A stretch of DNA of 64,000 bases from Amphiplicatus metriothermophilus (GTDB lineage: Bacteria; Pseudomonadota; Alphaproteobacteria; Caulobacterales; Parvularculaceae): positions 186,001 to 250,000 of the forward strand of contig NZ_FZQA01000003.1 of assembly GCF_900199215.1 (NCBI RefSeq), given 5' to 3'. How positions within the stretch are numbered: the stretch's first letter is position 1; the number at the start of each line of letters is the position of its first letter. The position numbers and the translations under genes were made by a program. Below the pieces are notes generated by a model. The model saw nothing but the letters and a program-made list of their open reading frames with translations. It was not told the DNA's origin and did not search any database. This document shows, in pieces, positions 28,972-37,374 of the stretch.

Positions 28972-30189
28972 ATGAGCGAAACCTTCGTCTCCCACCTCGA
29001 ATGTTCGTTGACCGGCAAGCGCTACGAGGCGGGCCGCGTCCACGGGCTGTCCGAGACCGGGCGGCCCCTGCTCGTCCGCTACGATCTGTCGGCGCTCGCC
29101 CGCGCCGTCTCGAAGGAGGCGCTGGCGCGCCGTCCGGAGGGATTCTGGCGTTATGCGGAATTCCTGCCGGTCGGGAAGCCGGAGAACCGCATCACGCTCG
29201 GCGAGGTGACGACTCCGCTCATCCGTACGCCGCGTATAAAGGCGAAGCTCGGCGGCGGCGAGATTCTGGTGAAGGACGAAGGCCGCCTGCCGACGGGCTC
29301 CTTCAAGGCGAGGGGGCTCGCGCTCGCCGTCAGCATGGCGAAAGAGCTGGGGCTTTCCCATCTCGCCATGCCGACCAACGGCAACGCCGGCGCTGCGCTC
29401 GCCGCCTACGCCTCGCGCGCGGGCCTCAAATCCACCGTATTCTGTCCGGACGACACGCCGCGCGCCAATGTCGAGGAAATCGCGCTGCAGGGCGGCGATG
29501 TTTATCTCGTCAACGGCCTTATCAACGATTGCGGCAGGATCGTCGCCGAAGGAAAAGACAAGACGGGCTGGTTCGACGTCTCGACCCTGAAGGAGCCTTA
29601 TCGCATCGAAGGCAAGAAGACGATGGGGCTGGAGCTGGCTGAGCAGCTCGGCTGGGAGCTGCCCGACGTCGTCTTCTATCCGACCGGCGGGGGCACCGGG
29701 CTCATCGGCATGTGGAAATCCTTCGCCGAGCTCGAGGCGATCGGCTGGATCGGCGCCAGGCGCCCCCGCATGGTCGCCGTGCAGGCCTCGGGCTGCGCCC
29801 CGATCGTGCGCGCCTGGGAGAAGGGGGAGGAGCACGCGCCCTTATGGGAGAATGCGCACACGATCGCGTCAGGCATCCGCGTGCCGGTCGCGGTCGGCGA
29901 CTTTCTCATTATCCGCGCCGTGCGCGAGTCCGGCGGCTTCGCCATCGCCGTCGACGACTTCGACATTCTCGACGCCCAGAAGGAAATGGCTCGCGAGGAG
30001 GGGCTGCTTCTGTGCCCGGAGGGCGCGGCTACATACGCCGCTTACAGACAGTCTCTCGCAGACGGACGAGTCTCGCGCGAGGACCGCGTCGTGCTGTTCA
30101 ACTGCGCCACGGGGCTCAAATATCCAATGCCGCAGGCGGGCCGCCGGGTCGACCGCGCCAAGCCGGTCGACTATGCGCAGTTTCTATGA
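28972..30189 (+). CDS. thrC: ThrC, threonine synthase
   Basis: Threonine synthase converts phosphohomoserine to threonine using PLP. The 405-residue protein begins with the short Cys-containing leader 'HLECSLTGKRYEAG', then a PLP fold with Lys112 in GSFKARG, the phosphate-binding 'YPTGGGTGLIGMW', and 'PEGAATYAAYRQSL'. It is the plant/archaeal-like ~400-residue class rather than the longer E. coli ThrC. With ilvA in the same window, the threonine to isoleucine route has both ends encoded. Start ATG 28972; it ends 46 nt before a GNAT gene on the same strand. Confidence 0.93.
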   Translation: MSETFVSHLECSLTGKRYEAGRVHGLSETGRPLLVRYDLSALARAVSKEALARRPEGFWRYAEFLPVGKPENRITLGEVTTPLIRTPRIKAKLGGGEILVKDEGRLPTGSFKARGLALAVSMAKELGLSHLAMPTNGNAGAALAAYASRAGLKSTVFCPDDTPRANVEEIALQGGDVYLVNGLINDCGRIVAEGKDKTGWFDVSTLKEPYRIEGKKTMGLELAEQLGWELPDVVFYPTGGGTGLIGMWKSFAELEAIGWIGARRPRMVAVQASGCAPIVRAWEKGEEHAPLWENAHTIASGIRVPVAVGDFLIIRAVRESGGFAIAVDDFDILDAQKEMAREEGLLLCPEGAATYAAYRQSLADGRVSREDRVVLFNCATGLKYPMPQAGRRVDRAKPVDYAQFL

Positions 30190-30235
30190 CAATCCTGCTC
30201 GGCCGAGAGCGGGCGAAGACGGAATAAAAGGCGCG

Positions 30236-30724
30236 ATGAAGGACGACGTCAGCATCCGGAAGGAGCTCAGGCCAGGCGATCTCGGCCGAATTCTGCTCCT
30301 GCACGGACAGTGGTATGAGGAAGAAAGCGGTCATTTCGGCCTGCCGTTCGAGGCCTATGTGGCCAAGACCCTCGCCGAGTTCGTGCTGGAGAACGGCGCA
30401 AAGGGAACCGTCTTTCTCGCCGAGCGGGGCGATGAGCCCGTCGGCTGTGCGGCCTTGGTCGATCGCGGCGAAGCGGGCCAGCTTCGCTGGGTGCTGGTCG
30501 CGCCGCCTGCGCGCGGCGCCGCCCTCGGCCGGCGGCTTGTCGAAGCGGCGCTCGAGCAGGCGCGCGCCGACGGCAAGAAGCGCGTTTTCCTTGAGACCAC
30601 GACCGGCCTCGACGCCTCGATGGCGATCTACAGGAGCCTCGGTTTTAAAATCGTCCGCGAAGAGACCGTTCCGCTCTGGTCCGGCCCGCAGACGATGATC
30701 GTCATGGAGAAGATGCTCGGCTGA
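30236..30724 (+). CDS. GNAT family N-acetyltransferase
   Basis: A 162-residue acetyltransferase. The acetyl-CoA motif A 'LRWVLVAPPARGAALGRRLVEAALEQA' carries an R/G-x-x-G/A pyrophosphate-binding loop (ARGAALG), and the C-terminal beta/helix unit 'MAIYRSLGFKIVREE' is typical. The N-terminus 'LRPGDLGRILLLHGQWY' resembles GNATs fused to or linked with MarR regulators. It lies 46 nt after thrC; the GGAATAAAAGGCGCG leader gives only a modest ribosome-binding site. Substrate unknown. Confidence 0.85.
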   Translation: MKDDVSIRKELRPGDLGRILLLHGQWYEEESGHFGLPFEAYVAKTLAEFVLENGAKGTVFLAERGDEPVGCAALVDRGEAGQLRWVLVAPPARGAALGRRLVEAALEQARADGKKRVFLETTTGLDASMAIYRSLGFKIVREETVPLWSGPQTMIVMEKMLG

Positions 30725-30730
30725 GAAGTC

Positions 30731-31450
30731 TCACCCGAAGCATTCCTTCAGGAATGTCTGGAACGAAGTCCACGCCCGGTCGGCGGCGGTCTTGTTGTAG
30801 ACCGTGCCGAAATCGGGATCGTTCGCCTCCGGATTGGTGAAGGCGTGCATGGTCCCGCCATAGGCGTGAATCTGCCAGTCGGCGCCGGCTTCGGTGAGCT
30901 CCTTGCCGAGCGCCACGACGTCCTCGGGAGGAACCATCGGGTCGTCCCAGCCGTGGAAAGCGATCACCTTGGCTTTGATCTTCTTGCCTTGCGTGTCGCC
31001 CGGCGGATTGAAGAGGCCGTGAAAGCTCGCCGCGCCGCGAATCTCCGCTCCCGTGCGCGCAAGATCAAGGGCGCACAATCCGCCGAAACAGAAGCCCATG
31101 ATCGCGATCTTCTTCGAGTCGACTTCGGGTTGATCCTTCACCACGTCGACGATGCGCTGAAGGCGCGACTGCAACATGCCGCGGTCTTCGAGGAAGGGCG
31201 ACATGAGCTTCTGATTTTCTTCCTTGCTCGCGCCCACGATCCCCTTGCCGTACAGATCGAGCGCGAAGCCGGCGTAACCGAGTCCGGCGATCCTTTTTGC
31301 AAACTCGACTTCGTTCTCGGTGCGTCCCGCCCAGGCGTGCGCGATCAGCACCGCCGGCAGCGCGCCGGTCTGCACGTCGTCCCAGGCGAGCACGCCTTCG
31401 AAGGTCTTGCCCAGATGTTCGTATTCGATCGCGCGCGTGGTGACCGTCAT
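30731..31450 (-). CDS. Dienelactone hydrolase family protein
   Basis: A 239-residue alpha/beta hydrolase. The catalytic triad is visible: Cys in GFCFGG (about 121), Asp in 'WDDPMVPPED', and His in GTMHAFTNP. The Cys nucleophile is the dienelactone hydrolase hallmark. The enzyme may hydrolyse lactones or esters; no aromatic-degradation genes are nearby, so the true substrate is unknown. ATG 31450 has GGAGGCGAAGC upstream. It is convergent with the GNAT gene (6 nt apart) and downstream of pyruvate kinase on the same strand. Confidence 0.88.
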   Translation of the reverse strand: MTVTTRAIEYEHLGKTFEGVLAWDDVQTGALPAVLIAHAWAGRTENEVEFAKRIAGLGYAGFALDLYGKGIVGASKEENQKLMSPFLEDRGMLQSRLQRIVDVVKDQPEVDSKKIAIMGFCFGGLCALDLARTGAEIRGAASFHGLFNPPGDTQGKKIKAKVIAFHGWDDPMVPPEDVVALGKELTEAGADWQIHAYGGTMHAFTNPEANDPDFGTVYNKTAADRAWTSFQTFLKECFG

Positions 31451-31522
31451 GCTTCGCCTCCTTAATCCGTTGCCGGCCTGAGTCTTATTGGCTCGCCGGC
31501 GGGCGGGCAAGGCGCGGAGGGT

Positions 31523-32944
31523 TCACTCGCCATGCGCGCCGACCCGGCTGATTTTAAGCGTGTTGGTCTTGCCCGGCCGCCCGAACGGATAGCCGGCGAG
31601 GATGACGATGCGTTCGCCGTCGCGCGCGCCGTTCTCGCGCGCCAATCGGTCGGCCTTCTCAAGCATCTCGTTGAAGTCGGAGATGTCCTCGGTGATGACC
31701 GGCGCAAGCCCCCAGTGGAGCGCAAGCCGGCGGCCTACATCTGCGTTCGGCGTTGCGGCGATGACCGTGCAGCGCGGCCGGTCCCGCGACAGGCGCTTCG
31801 CCGTCGAGCCGGTCTTGGTGTAGGCGACCGCGAAGCGGCATTCGAGCACTTCCGCGATTCGCCGGGCCGATAGGGTGATCGCGTCGGCGGTCGTATATTC
31901 CGCGTCCGGATCGAGAGCGATCTTGAAGCCGGCGGATTCCTCGTCGGCTTCTGTGGCGACGATGATGCGGTCCATAATGGCCACGGCCGTCGGGGGATGG
32001 CGGCCGACGGCCGTCTCGGCCGAGAGCATGACCGCGTCCGCGCCCTGATAAACGGCGGTCGAAACGTCCGAGGCCTCCGCGCGGGTCGGCGAGATCGACT
32101 CCACCATCGATTCCAGCATGTGCGTGGCGACGATCACCGGCTTGCCGGCGGCCCGGCAGGCGCGGACGATCCGCCGCTGAATTCCCGGCACCTGTTCGGG
32201 CGGCAGCTCCACCCCCAGATCGCCGCGCGCGACCATGATCGCGTCGGACAGGGCGAGGATCTCGTCGAGATGCTCAACCGCCGTGGGCTTTTCAATTTTC
32301 GCGATGATCCCGGCGCGATCGCCGATCAGGTCGCGCGCCTCGGCTATATCATCCGGGCGCTGAACAAAGGACAGCGCCACGTAATCGACGGCCATGTCGA
32401 GGGCGTGGGCGAGGTCGGCGCGGTCCTTGTCGGTCAGCGCCGAGATCGGCAGGGCCCGGCCCGGCAGGTTGACCCCCTTGCGGTTGGTGAGCCGGCCCGG
32501 GGCGTCGGCCTGGGCGATCACGGCCTCGCCCTCGCGGGACTTCACGGTGAGCTGCAGCTTGCCGTCGTCGAGCTTCAAGATATCGCCCGGCCCCAGCACG
32601 TCGAGCACCTCCGGATGGGGAATAGGGATGACGTCTTCCTCGTCCGTCTCCTTGAGCAGCATCAGGCGATACTTCGCGCCGAATTTCAGGTCGACGCCGC
32701 CGCCCTTGAGGACGCCCGTGCGGATCTTCGGTCCCTGAAGATCTGCGAAGACGGCGATGGGCGCGCCGGATTCCGCTTCCGCCTCGCGGATCGCGCGCAT
32801 GACGCCGGCGGTTTTGGCGTGATCGCCGTGGCTGAAGTTGAGGCGGAAGACGTCGACGCCGGCCTGATGCAGCAGCCGCAGCATGGAGGGCGACGAGCTG
32901 GCCGGGCCGACGGTCGCGACGATCTTGCAATAGCGGTTGCGCAT
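31523..32944 (-). CDS. pyk: Pyruvate kinase
   Basis: Pyruvate kinase makes pyruvate and ATP from PEP and ADP in lower glycolysis. The 473-residue protein has 'KIVATVGPASSS' and 'VFRLNFSHGD' at the N-terminus, an inserted B domain (about 70-165), and the active-site stretch 'DAIMVARGDLGVELPPEQVP' with 'KPVIVATHMLESM' following. The C-terminal domain (about 340-470) has the GSTAKRLSR binding loop for allosteric ligands. Start ATG 32944. It precedes the dienelactone hydrolase gene by 72 nt on the same strand. Confidence 0.97.
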   Translation of the reverse strand: MRNRYCKIVATVGPASSSPSMLRLLHQAGVDVFRLNFSHGDHAKTAGVMRAIREAEAESGAPIAVFADLQGPKIRTGVLKGGGVDLKFGAKYRLMLLKETDEEDVIPIPHPEVLDVLGPGDILKLDDGKLQLTVKSREGEAVIAQADAPGRLTNRKGVNLPGRALPISALTDKDRADLAHALDMAVDYVALSFVQRPDDIAEARDLIGDRAGIIAKIEKPTAVEHLDEILALSDAIMVARGDLGVELPPEQVPGIQRRIVRACRAAGKPVIVATHMLESMVESISPTRAEASDVSTAVYQGADAVMLSAETAVGRHPPTAVAIMDRIIVATEADEESAGFKIALDPDAEYTTADAITLSARRIAEVLECRFAVAYTKTGSTAKRLSRDRPRCTVIAATPNADVGRRLALHWGLAPVITEDISDFNEMLEKADRLARENGARDGERIVILAGYPFGRPGKTNTLKISRVGAHGE

Positions 32945-33026
32945 GGGCTTCCTTCGGATCGCTGTCGATCCGGCAGCTTTACCGCGCTTCTGCGAAAGAG
33001 TGAAACAGCGGGCAGGGCAAGGCGGG

Positions 33027-34007
33027 TCACGCTCCGGCGCACAGGCGCGCGCGGGCGGCCTGATACTCCGCGGCGAGTCGGTCGACGAGCGCGCCCGCGC
33101 CGGTCACCGCCTTCACCGCGCCGATCCCCTGGCCGGAGCCCCAGATGTCCTTCCAGGCTTTTTTCGCTGCGTTTCCGCCGGATCCGAAATTCATTTTCGA
33201 GGGATCGCTCTCCGGCAGATTGTCGGGATCGAGGCCGGCCGCGACGATGGAGGATCTCAGATAGTTCCCGTGCACGCCGGTGAAGAGGTTCGTGTAGACG
33301 ATGTCCTCCGCCGCGCCCTCGACGATGGCTTGCTTGTAGGCGTCGACGGCGTTCGCTTCGTGGGTGGCGATGAAGGCCGAACCGATATAGGCGAAATCCG
33401 CCCCCATCGCTTCGGCCGCCAGCACGCCGCCGCCCGTCGCGATGGCGCCGGAAAGGGCGATGGGGCCGTCGAACCACGCGCGAATCTCCTGAACGAGCGC
33501 GAAGGGCGATATCACGCCGGCATGACCGCCGGCGCCCGCCGCGACCGGAATGAGACCGTCGGCCCCCTTGGCGATCGCCTTCTTCGCAAAGGCGTTGTTG
33601 ATGACGTCGTGCAGCACGATCCCGCCGTAGGAATGGACCGCCTCATAGACCTCCTCGCGCGCGCCGAGCGAGCAGATGACGATCGGAACCTCATGCTTCA
33701 CGCAGACCTCGAGGTCTTGAATCAGGCGGTCGTTGGAGCGATGGACGATCTGGTTCACGGCGAAGGGCGCCGCCGGCCGATCCGGATTGGCGTCGTCATG
33801 GCGGGCGAGCGCCTCCTTGATTTCGATGATCCAGTCGGCGAGCTTTTCCTGCGGGCGCGCATTGAGCGCCGGAAAGGAGCCGACGATCCCCGAAACGCAC
33901 TGCGCGATCACCAGTTGCGGATTCGACACGATGAACATCGGCGCGGCGATCACGGGAATGCGCAGCCGCTTCTTGATTTTTGCGATGACTTGCGAGGGGG
34001 TAGTCAT
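33027..34007 (-). CDS. Nitronate monooxygenase-type FMN oxidoreductase
   Basis: A 326-residue TIM-barrel flavoenzyme of the nitronate monooxygenase/2-nitropropane dioxygenase family. FMN-binding parts 'VIAAPMFIVSN' (about 20-30), the AGGHAG motif with the putative catalytic His, 'LSGAIATGGGVLAAEAMGADFAYIGSAF' in successive strands, and a C-terminal 'GSGQGIGAVKAV' are present. Likely oxidises alkyl nitronates or serves as an NADH:quinone reductase. Start ATG 34007; divergent from the alcohol dehydrogenase across 121 nt. No obvious partner. Confidence 0.88.
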   Translation of the reverse strand: MTTPSQVIAKIKKRLRIPVIAAPMFIVSNPQLVIAQCVSGIVGSFPALNARPQEKLADWIIEIKEALARHDDANPDRPAAPFAVNQIVHRSNDRLIQDLEVCVKHEVPIVICSLGAREEVYEAVHSYGGIVLHDVINNAFAKKAIAKGADGLIPVAAGAGGHAGVISPFALVQEIRAWFDGPIALSGAIATGGGVLAAEAMGADFAYIGSAFIATHEANAVDAYKQAIVEGAAEDIVYTNLFTGVHGNYLRSSIVAAGLDPDNLPESDPSKMNFGSGGNAAKKAWKDIWGSGQGIGAVKAVTGAGALVDRLAAEYQAARARLCAGA

Positions 34008-34128
34008 GGGGCGGGGGGCTCCTTCGTCGCGCCCGGGAGGCTATGGGCGCGACGGCCGGGGCGCAACGCCGCGATGCAGCGGTCATGCTGCGCGGCCGCC
34101 ATAGCGGGAGGAGTTTGGAGGCGCTTGC

Positions 34129-35115
34129 ATGCGGGCGATGATGCTGGAGCAAGTCGGCAAGCCGCTTGCGTTGCGTATGGCGGCGCGTCCCTCGCCGGGC
34201 GCGGGCGAAATTCTCGTCAAGGTCGCCGCCTGCGCCGTGTGCCGCACCGATCTTCATATCGTGGACGGCGATCTGCCGACGCGGCGGCTGCCGCTCGTCC
34301 CGGGCCATGAAATCGTCGGCCGCGTCGTCGCGGCCGGCGCGGGGGTCGAAGGATTCGCGCCGGGCGACCGCGTCGGGATTCCCTGGCTCGCCGGGACCTG
34401 CGGGGCGTGCCGCTATTGCCGGTCGGGGCGGGAGAATCTGTGCGAGAGCGCCCGCTTCACCGGCTATACGGTCGATGGCGGCTATGCGGACTTCGCCGTC
34501 GCCGACGCGCGCTTCTGCTTTCCGGTCCCTGAGGCGTATGCGGATGAAGAAGCGGCGCCGCTGATGTGCGCCGGCCTTATCGGCTTTCGCGCTTACCGCA
34601 AGGCGCGCGGCGCGCGCCGGCTCGGTCTTTACGGATTCGGCGCGGCGGCGCATCTGATCGCGCAGGTCGCGATCCATGAAGGCTGCGAGGTCTACGCCTT
34701 CGCCAAACCCGGCGACGAGAAGGGCCAGTCCTTCGCGCGCTCGCTCGGCGCCGTTTGGGCGGGCGGCTCCGACGAGCCGCCGCCCGATCCGCTGGATGCG
34801 GCGATCATCTTCGCGCCCGTCGGCGCGCTGGTTCCGGCCGCGCTCGCCGCCGTCGAGCCTGGGGGGACGGTCGTGTGCGCCGGCATCCATATGAGCGACG
34901 TCCCGTCATTTCCCTACGCGCTGTTATGGCGGGAGCGGACCATCACGTCGGTCGCCAATCTCACGCGCGAAGACGGGATCGAGTTCCTCAAGATCGCTCC
35001 GCAGGTTCCTGTGAAAACCGCCGTCCATCCTTACCCGCTCGAACGGGCCAATGATGCGCTCGACGATTTGAGGCGCGGCCGTTTCGAGGGCGCGGCCGTC
35101 CTGACCATGCGGTGA
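34129..35115 (+). CDS. Zinc-dependent alcohol dehydrogenase (MDR family)
   Basis: A 328-residue medium-chain dehydrogenase. Catalytic zinc ligands Cys38 (CAVCRTDLH) and His60 (GHEIVG) and structural-zinc cysteines in CGACRYCRSGRENLC are present. The coenzyme fold starts at LYGFGAAAH, where the expected third Gly of the GxGxxG loop is replaced by Ala, as in the TIGR02822-type 'zinc-binding alcohol dehydrogenase' group. ATG 34129 follows GGAGG. It precedes the AbgT transporter by 84 nt, possibly the same transcript. Substrate unknown. Confidence 0.88.
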   Translation: MRAMMLEQVGKPLALRMAARPSPGAGEILVKVAACAVCRTDLHIVDGDLPTRRLPLVPGHEIVGRVVAAGAGVEGFAPGDRVGIPWLAGTCGACRYCRSGRENLCESARFTGYTVDGGYADFAVADARFCFPVPEAYADEEAAPLMCAGLIGFRAYRKARGARRLGLYGFGAAAHLIAQVAIHEGCEVYAFAKPGDEKGQSFARSLGAVWAGGSDEPPPDPLDAAIIFAPVGALVPAALAAVEPGGTVVCAGIHMSDVPSFPYALLWRERTITSVANLTREDGIEFLKIAPQVPVKTAVHPYPLERANDALDDLRRGRFEGAAVLTMR

Positions 35116-35199
35116 GCCCTGCAACCCACCGGGCGGACCGATTTGCAATCTTCGACCGATATTCGCAATCTGCCCGCGGGCGGAAGAAGGAGAAACGGC

Positions 35200-36771
35200 A
35201 TGGCGGAAGCCGTCGCGCAGGCAAATGCGAACAAGGGCGTGCTCGGGTGGATCGAACGGACCGGGAACAAACTGCCGGATCCGGTCTTTATATTTTTCTA
35301 CCTCATCGGCGCGCTGATCGTCGTCAGCCTCGTCGCGGCGGCGAGCGGCTATTCGGCGCTGCATCCGACTGAGAAAATGGCGGAGGGGGCGCCCGTGCTG
35401 CTTCAGGCGACGAGCCTGCTTTCGGCGGAGAATATCCGGCGGCTGTGGGTCGAGATGCCCCAGACCTTCACCCATTTCCATCCGCTCGGCTACGTGCTGG
35501 TGGTGATGCTGGGGGCGGGCGTGGCCGAGCGCACCGGCCTGTTCGCCGCGGCGATGCGCGGCGCGGTGCGCAACGCGCCGAAATTCCTCCTAACGCCGAT
35601 GGTCGCGCTCGTGGCGATGATCGGCAATCTCGCGGCCGACGCGGCTTACGTGGTGTTGATTCCGCTGGCCGCGGTGCTTTACGCCGCTGCAGGGCGTCAT
35701 CCCATCGCCGGCATCGGCGCGTCTTTCGCCGGCGTTTCGGGCGGCTTCTCGGCGAACCTTTTTCCCGGTCAGCTGGATGCGCTTCTGTTCGGCATCACCG
35801 AGGCGGCGGCGGAGGCGCTGGCGCCGGAATGGGACGCCAATCTCGTCGGCAACTGGTATTTCATCGCCGGCATGACGCTCATCTATCTGCCGGTGATCTG
35901 GTTCGTCACCGACAGGATCATCGAGCCGCGGCTCGGCGTGTTCAAGCCGGAGACCGAAGCGGCGAAAACCGCGACGGACGGCGACAAGCCGCTGACGGCC
36001 GGGCAGAAGAAGGGTCTCGTCTGGGCCGGGCTCGCCGGCGCGGCGGTAATGCTCGCCTGGGCGTTCTTCGCAATCGGCCCCGGCACGCCGCTGATCGACG
36101 AGACGGCCGAAGGCCCGGCGCGCATGTCGCCCTTCTTCCGCTCGCTGGTCGCCGGCTTTTTCGTCCTGTTTCTCGCGGCGGGCTGGGCCTACGGCGCGGC
36201 GGCCGGCACGGTGAAGACCCATCGCGACATCGTCCGCATGATGACGGAGTCGATGGCCGATCTCGCCTATTACCTGGTGCTCGCTTTCGCCGCGGCGCAC
36301 TTCGTGGCGATGTTCAACTGGTCCAATCTCGGACTGATCTTCGCCATTCACGGCGCGGCGGCGATCGAGGCCTCGAACCTGCCGTTGCCGCTTTTGCTCG
36401 GCTTCATCGTGCTGATGACGGGGCTGGTCAATCTGTTCGTCGGCTCGGCCTCGGCGAAATGGGCGCTGCTCGCGCCGGTGATGGTGCCCATGATGATGAT
36501 CCTCGGCGTCAGTCCGGAGGCGACCACCGCGGCCTATCGCGTCGGCGACAGCGCCACCAACATCATCACGCCCCTCATGGTGTATTTCCCGCTGATCCTC
36601 ACCTTCTGTCAGCGCTGGCGGAAGGATTTCGGGCTCGGCAGCCTGATGGCGATGATGATTCCCTATTCGATCTGGCTCCTGCTGACCGGCCTCGTCATGA
36701 CCATCGTCTGGGTGGCCTTGGGCGCGCCGCTGGGTCCGGCCGCGCCGGTGGACTATGCGCTGCCGGGCTAG
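35200..36771 (+). CDS. AbgT family transporter
   Basis: A 523-residue inner-membrane transporter with about 12-13 helices. AbgT proteins import p-aminobenzoyl-glutamate or, in some species, export sulfonamides by proton motive force. Family landmarks are 'WIERTGNKLPDPVFIFFYL' (start), 'GVAERTGLFAAAMRG', 'GNLAADAAYVVLIPLA', 'ANLFPGQLDALLFGITE' and 'SASAKWALLAPVMVPMMM' with 'RVGDSATNIITPLM' after it. ATG 35200 has AAGGAG upstream. No peptidase (abgAB) neighbours are present, so the physiological substrate is open. Confidence 0.93.
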   Translation: MAEAVAQANANKGVLGWIERTGNKLPDPVFIFFYLIGALIVVSLVAAASGYSALHPTEKMAEGAPVLLQATSLLSAENIRRLWVEMPQTFTHFHPLGYVLVVMLGAGVAERTGLFAAAMRGAVRNAPKFLLTPMVALVAMIGNLAADAAYVVLIPLAAVLYAAAGRHPIAGIGASFAGVSGGFSANLFPGQLDALLFGITEAAAEALAPEWDANLVGNWYFIAGMTLIYLPVIWFVTDRIIEPRLGVFKPETEAAKTATDGDKPLTAGQKKGLVWAGLAGAAVMLAWAFFAIGPGTPLIDETAEGPARMSPFFRSLVAGFFVLFLAAGWAYGAAAGTVKTHRDIVRMMTESMADLAYYLVLAFAAAHFVAMFNWSNLGLIFAIHGAAAIEASNLPLPLLLGFIVLMTGLVNLFVGSASAKWALLAPVMVPMMMILGVSPEATTAAYRVGDSATNIITPLMVYFPLILTFCQRWRKDFGLGSLMAMMIPYSIWLLLTGLVMTIVWVALGAPLGPAAPVDYALPG

Positions 36772-36870
36772 GGACGGGGCTGAGGCCGCGCCGCCGCGCT
36801 CGCCAGGCGAGGCGGAATCGTCCTTGAGTGCGCGCAGGGCGGATCAGGAGCGCGCCCAGCATGTGATCGG

Positions 36871-37374
36871 ATGACAGCCTCGCAGGAGAAACCGACGCCG
36901 GCCCGCTTGCGCGTGCGCGCGGCGGCGCCCGAGGATCTCGACGCCATCGACGCGATCGAGGCGGCCAGCTTCGCGGCCGACCGCTTTGCGCGCCGCAATC
37001 TCGCGCGGCTCCTGCGCCGGCCGACGGCGGCCTTTCTGTTGGCCGAGGAAAAAAACGGCGCGCCGGTCGGATACGCCTTGCTTCTGTTCCGAAAGGGCGC
37101 CAAAGCGGCGCGGCTCTACTCGCTGGCCGTCGCGCCGGCCGCGCGCGGACGGGGCGCGGCCCGCCGGCTCGTGGACGCGGCCGCCGCCCTGGCGCTAAAA
37201 AGAGGTTGCGGCGTCTTGCGCCTTGAGGTTCGCGAGTCGAACCGCGCCGCGCGCGCGATGTATGAGAGCGCAGGGTTTCGCGCGCGCGGGCGAAAGCCTA
37301 ACTATTACGTAGACGGAGAAACTGCTTTTTTTATGGAACTGCGCCTCGATGAGCGCATGCGAGCGACGCGATGA
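36871..37374 (+). CDS. GNAT N-acetyltransferase coupled to RLAN-RimK ligase
   Basis: A 167-residue RimI-like acetyltransferase: N-terminal 'RVRAAAPEDLDAIDAIEAASF', acetyl-CoA loop 'LAVAPAARGRGAARRLVDAA', and the ending 'AMYESAGFRARGRKPNYY'. It overlaps the next gene by 4 nt (ATGA) and is thus coupled to the RimK-family ligase. In other bacteria the matching protein often has a fused C39-like peptidase; that domain is missing here. The likely role is acetylation of a peptide or amine that the ligase also handles, which is inference from gene pairing. Confidence 0.82.
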   Translation: MTASQEKPTPARLRVRAAAPEDLDAIDAIEAASFAADRFARRNLARLLRRPTAAFLLAEEKNGAPVGYALLLFRKGAKAARLYSLAVAPAARGRGAARRLVDAAAALALKRGCGVLRLEVRESNRAARAMYESAGFRARGRKPNYYVDGETAFFMELRLDERMRATR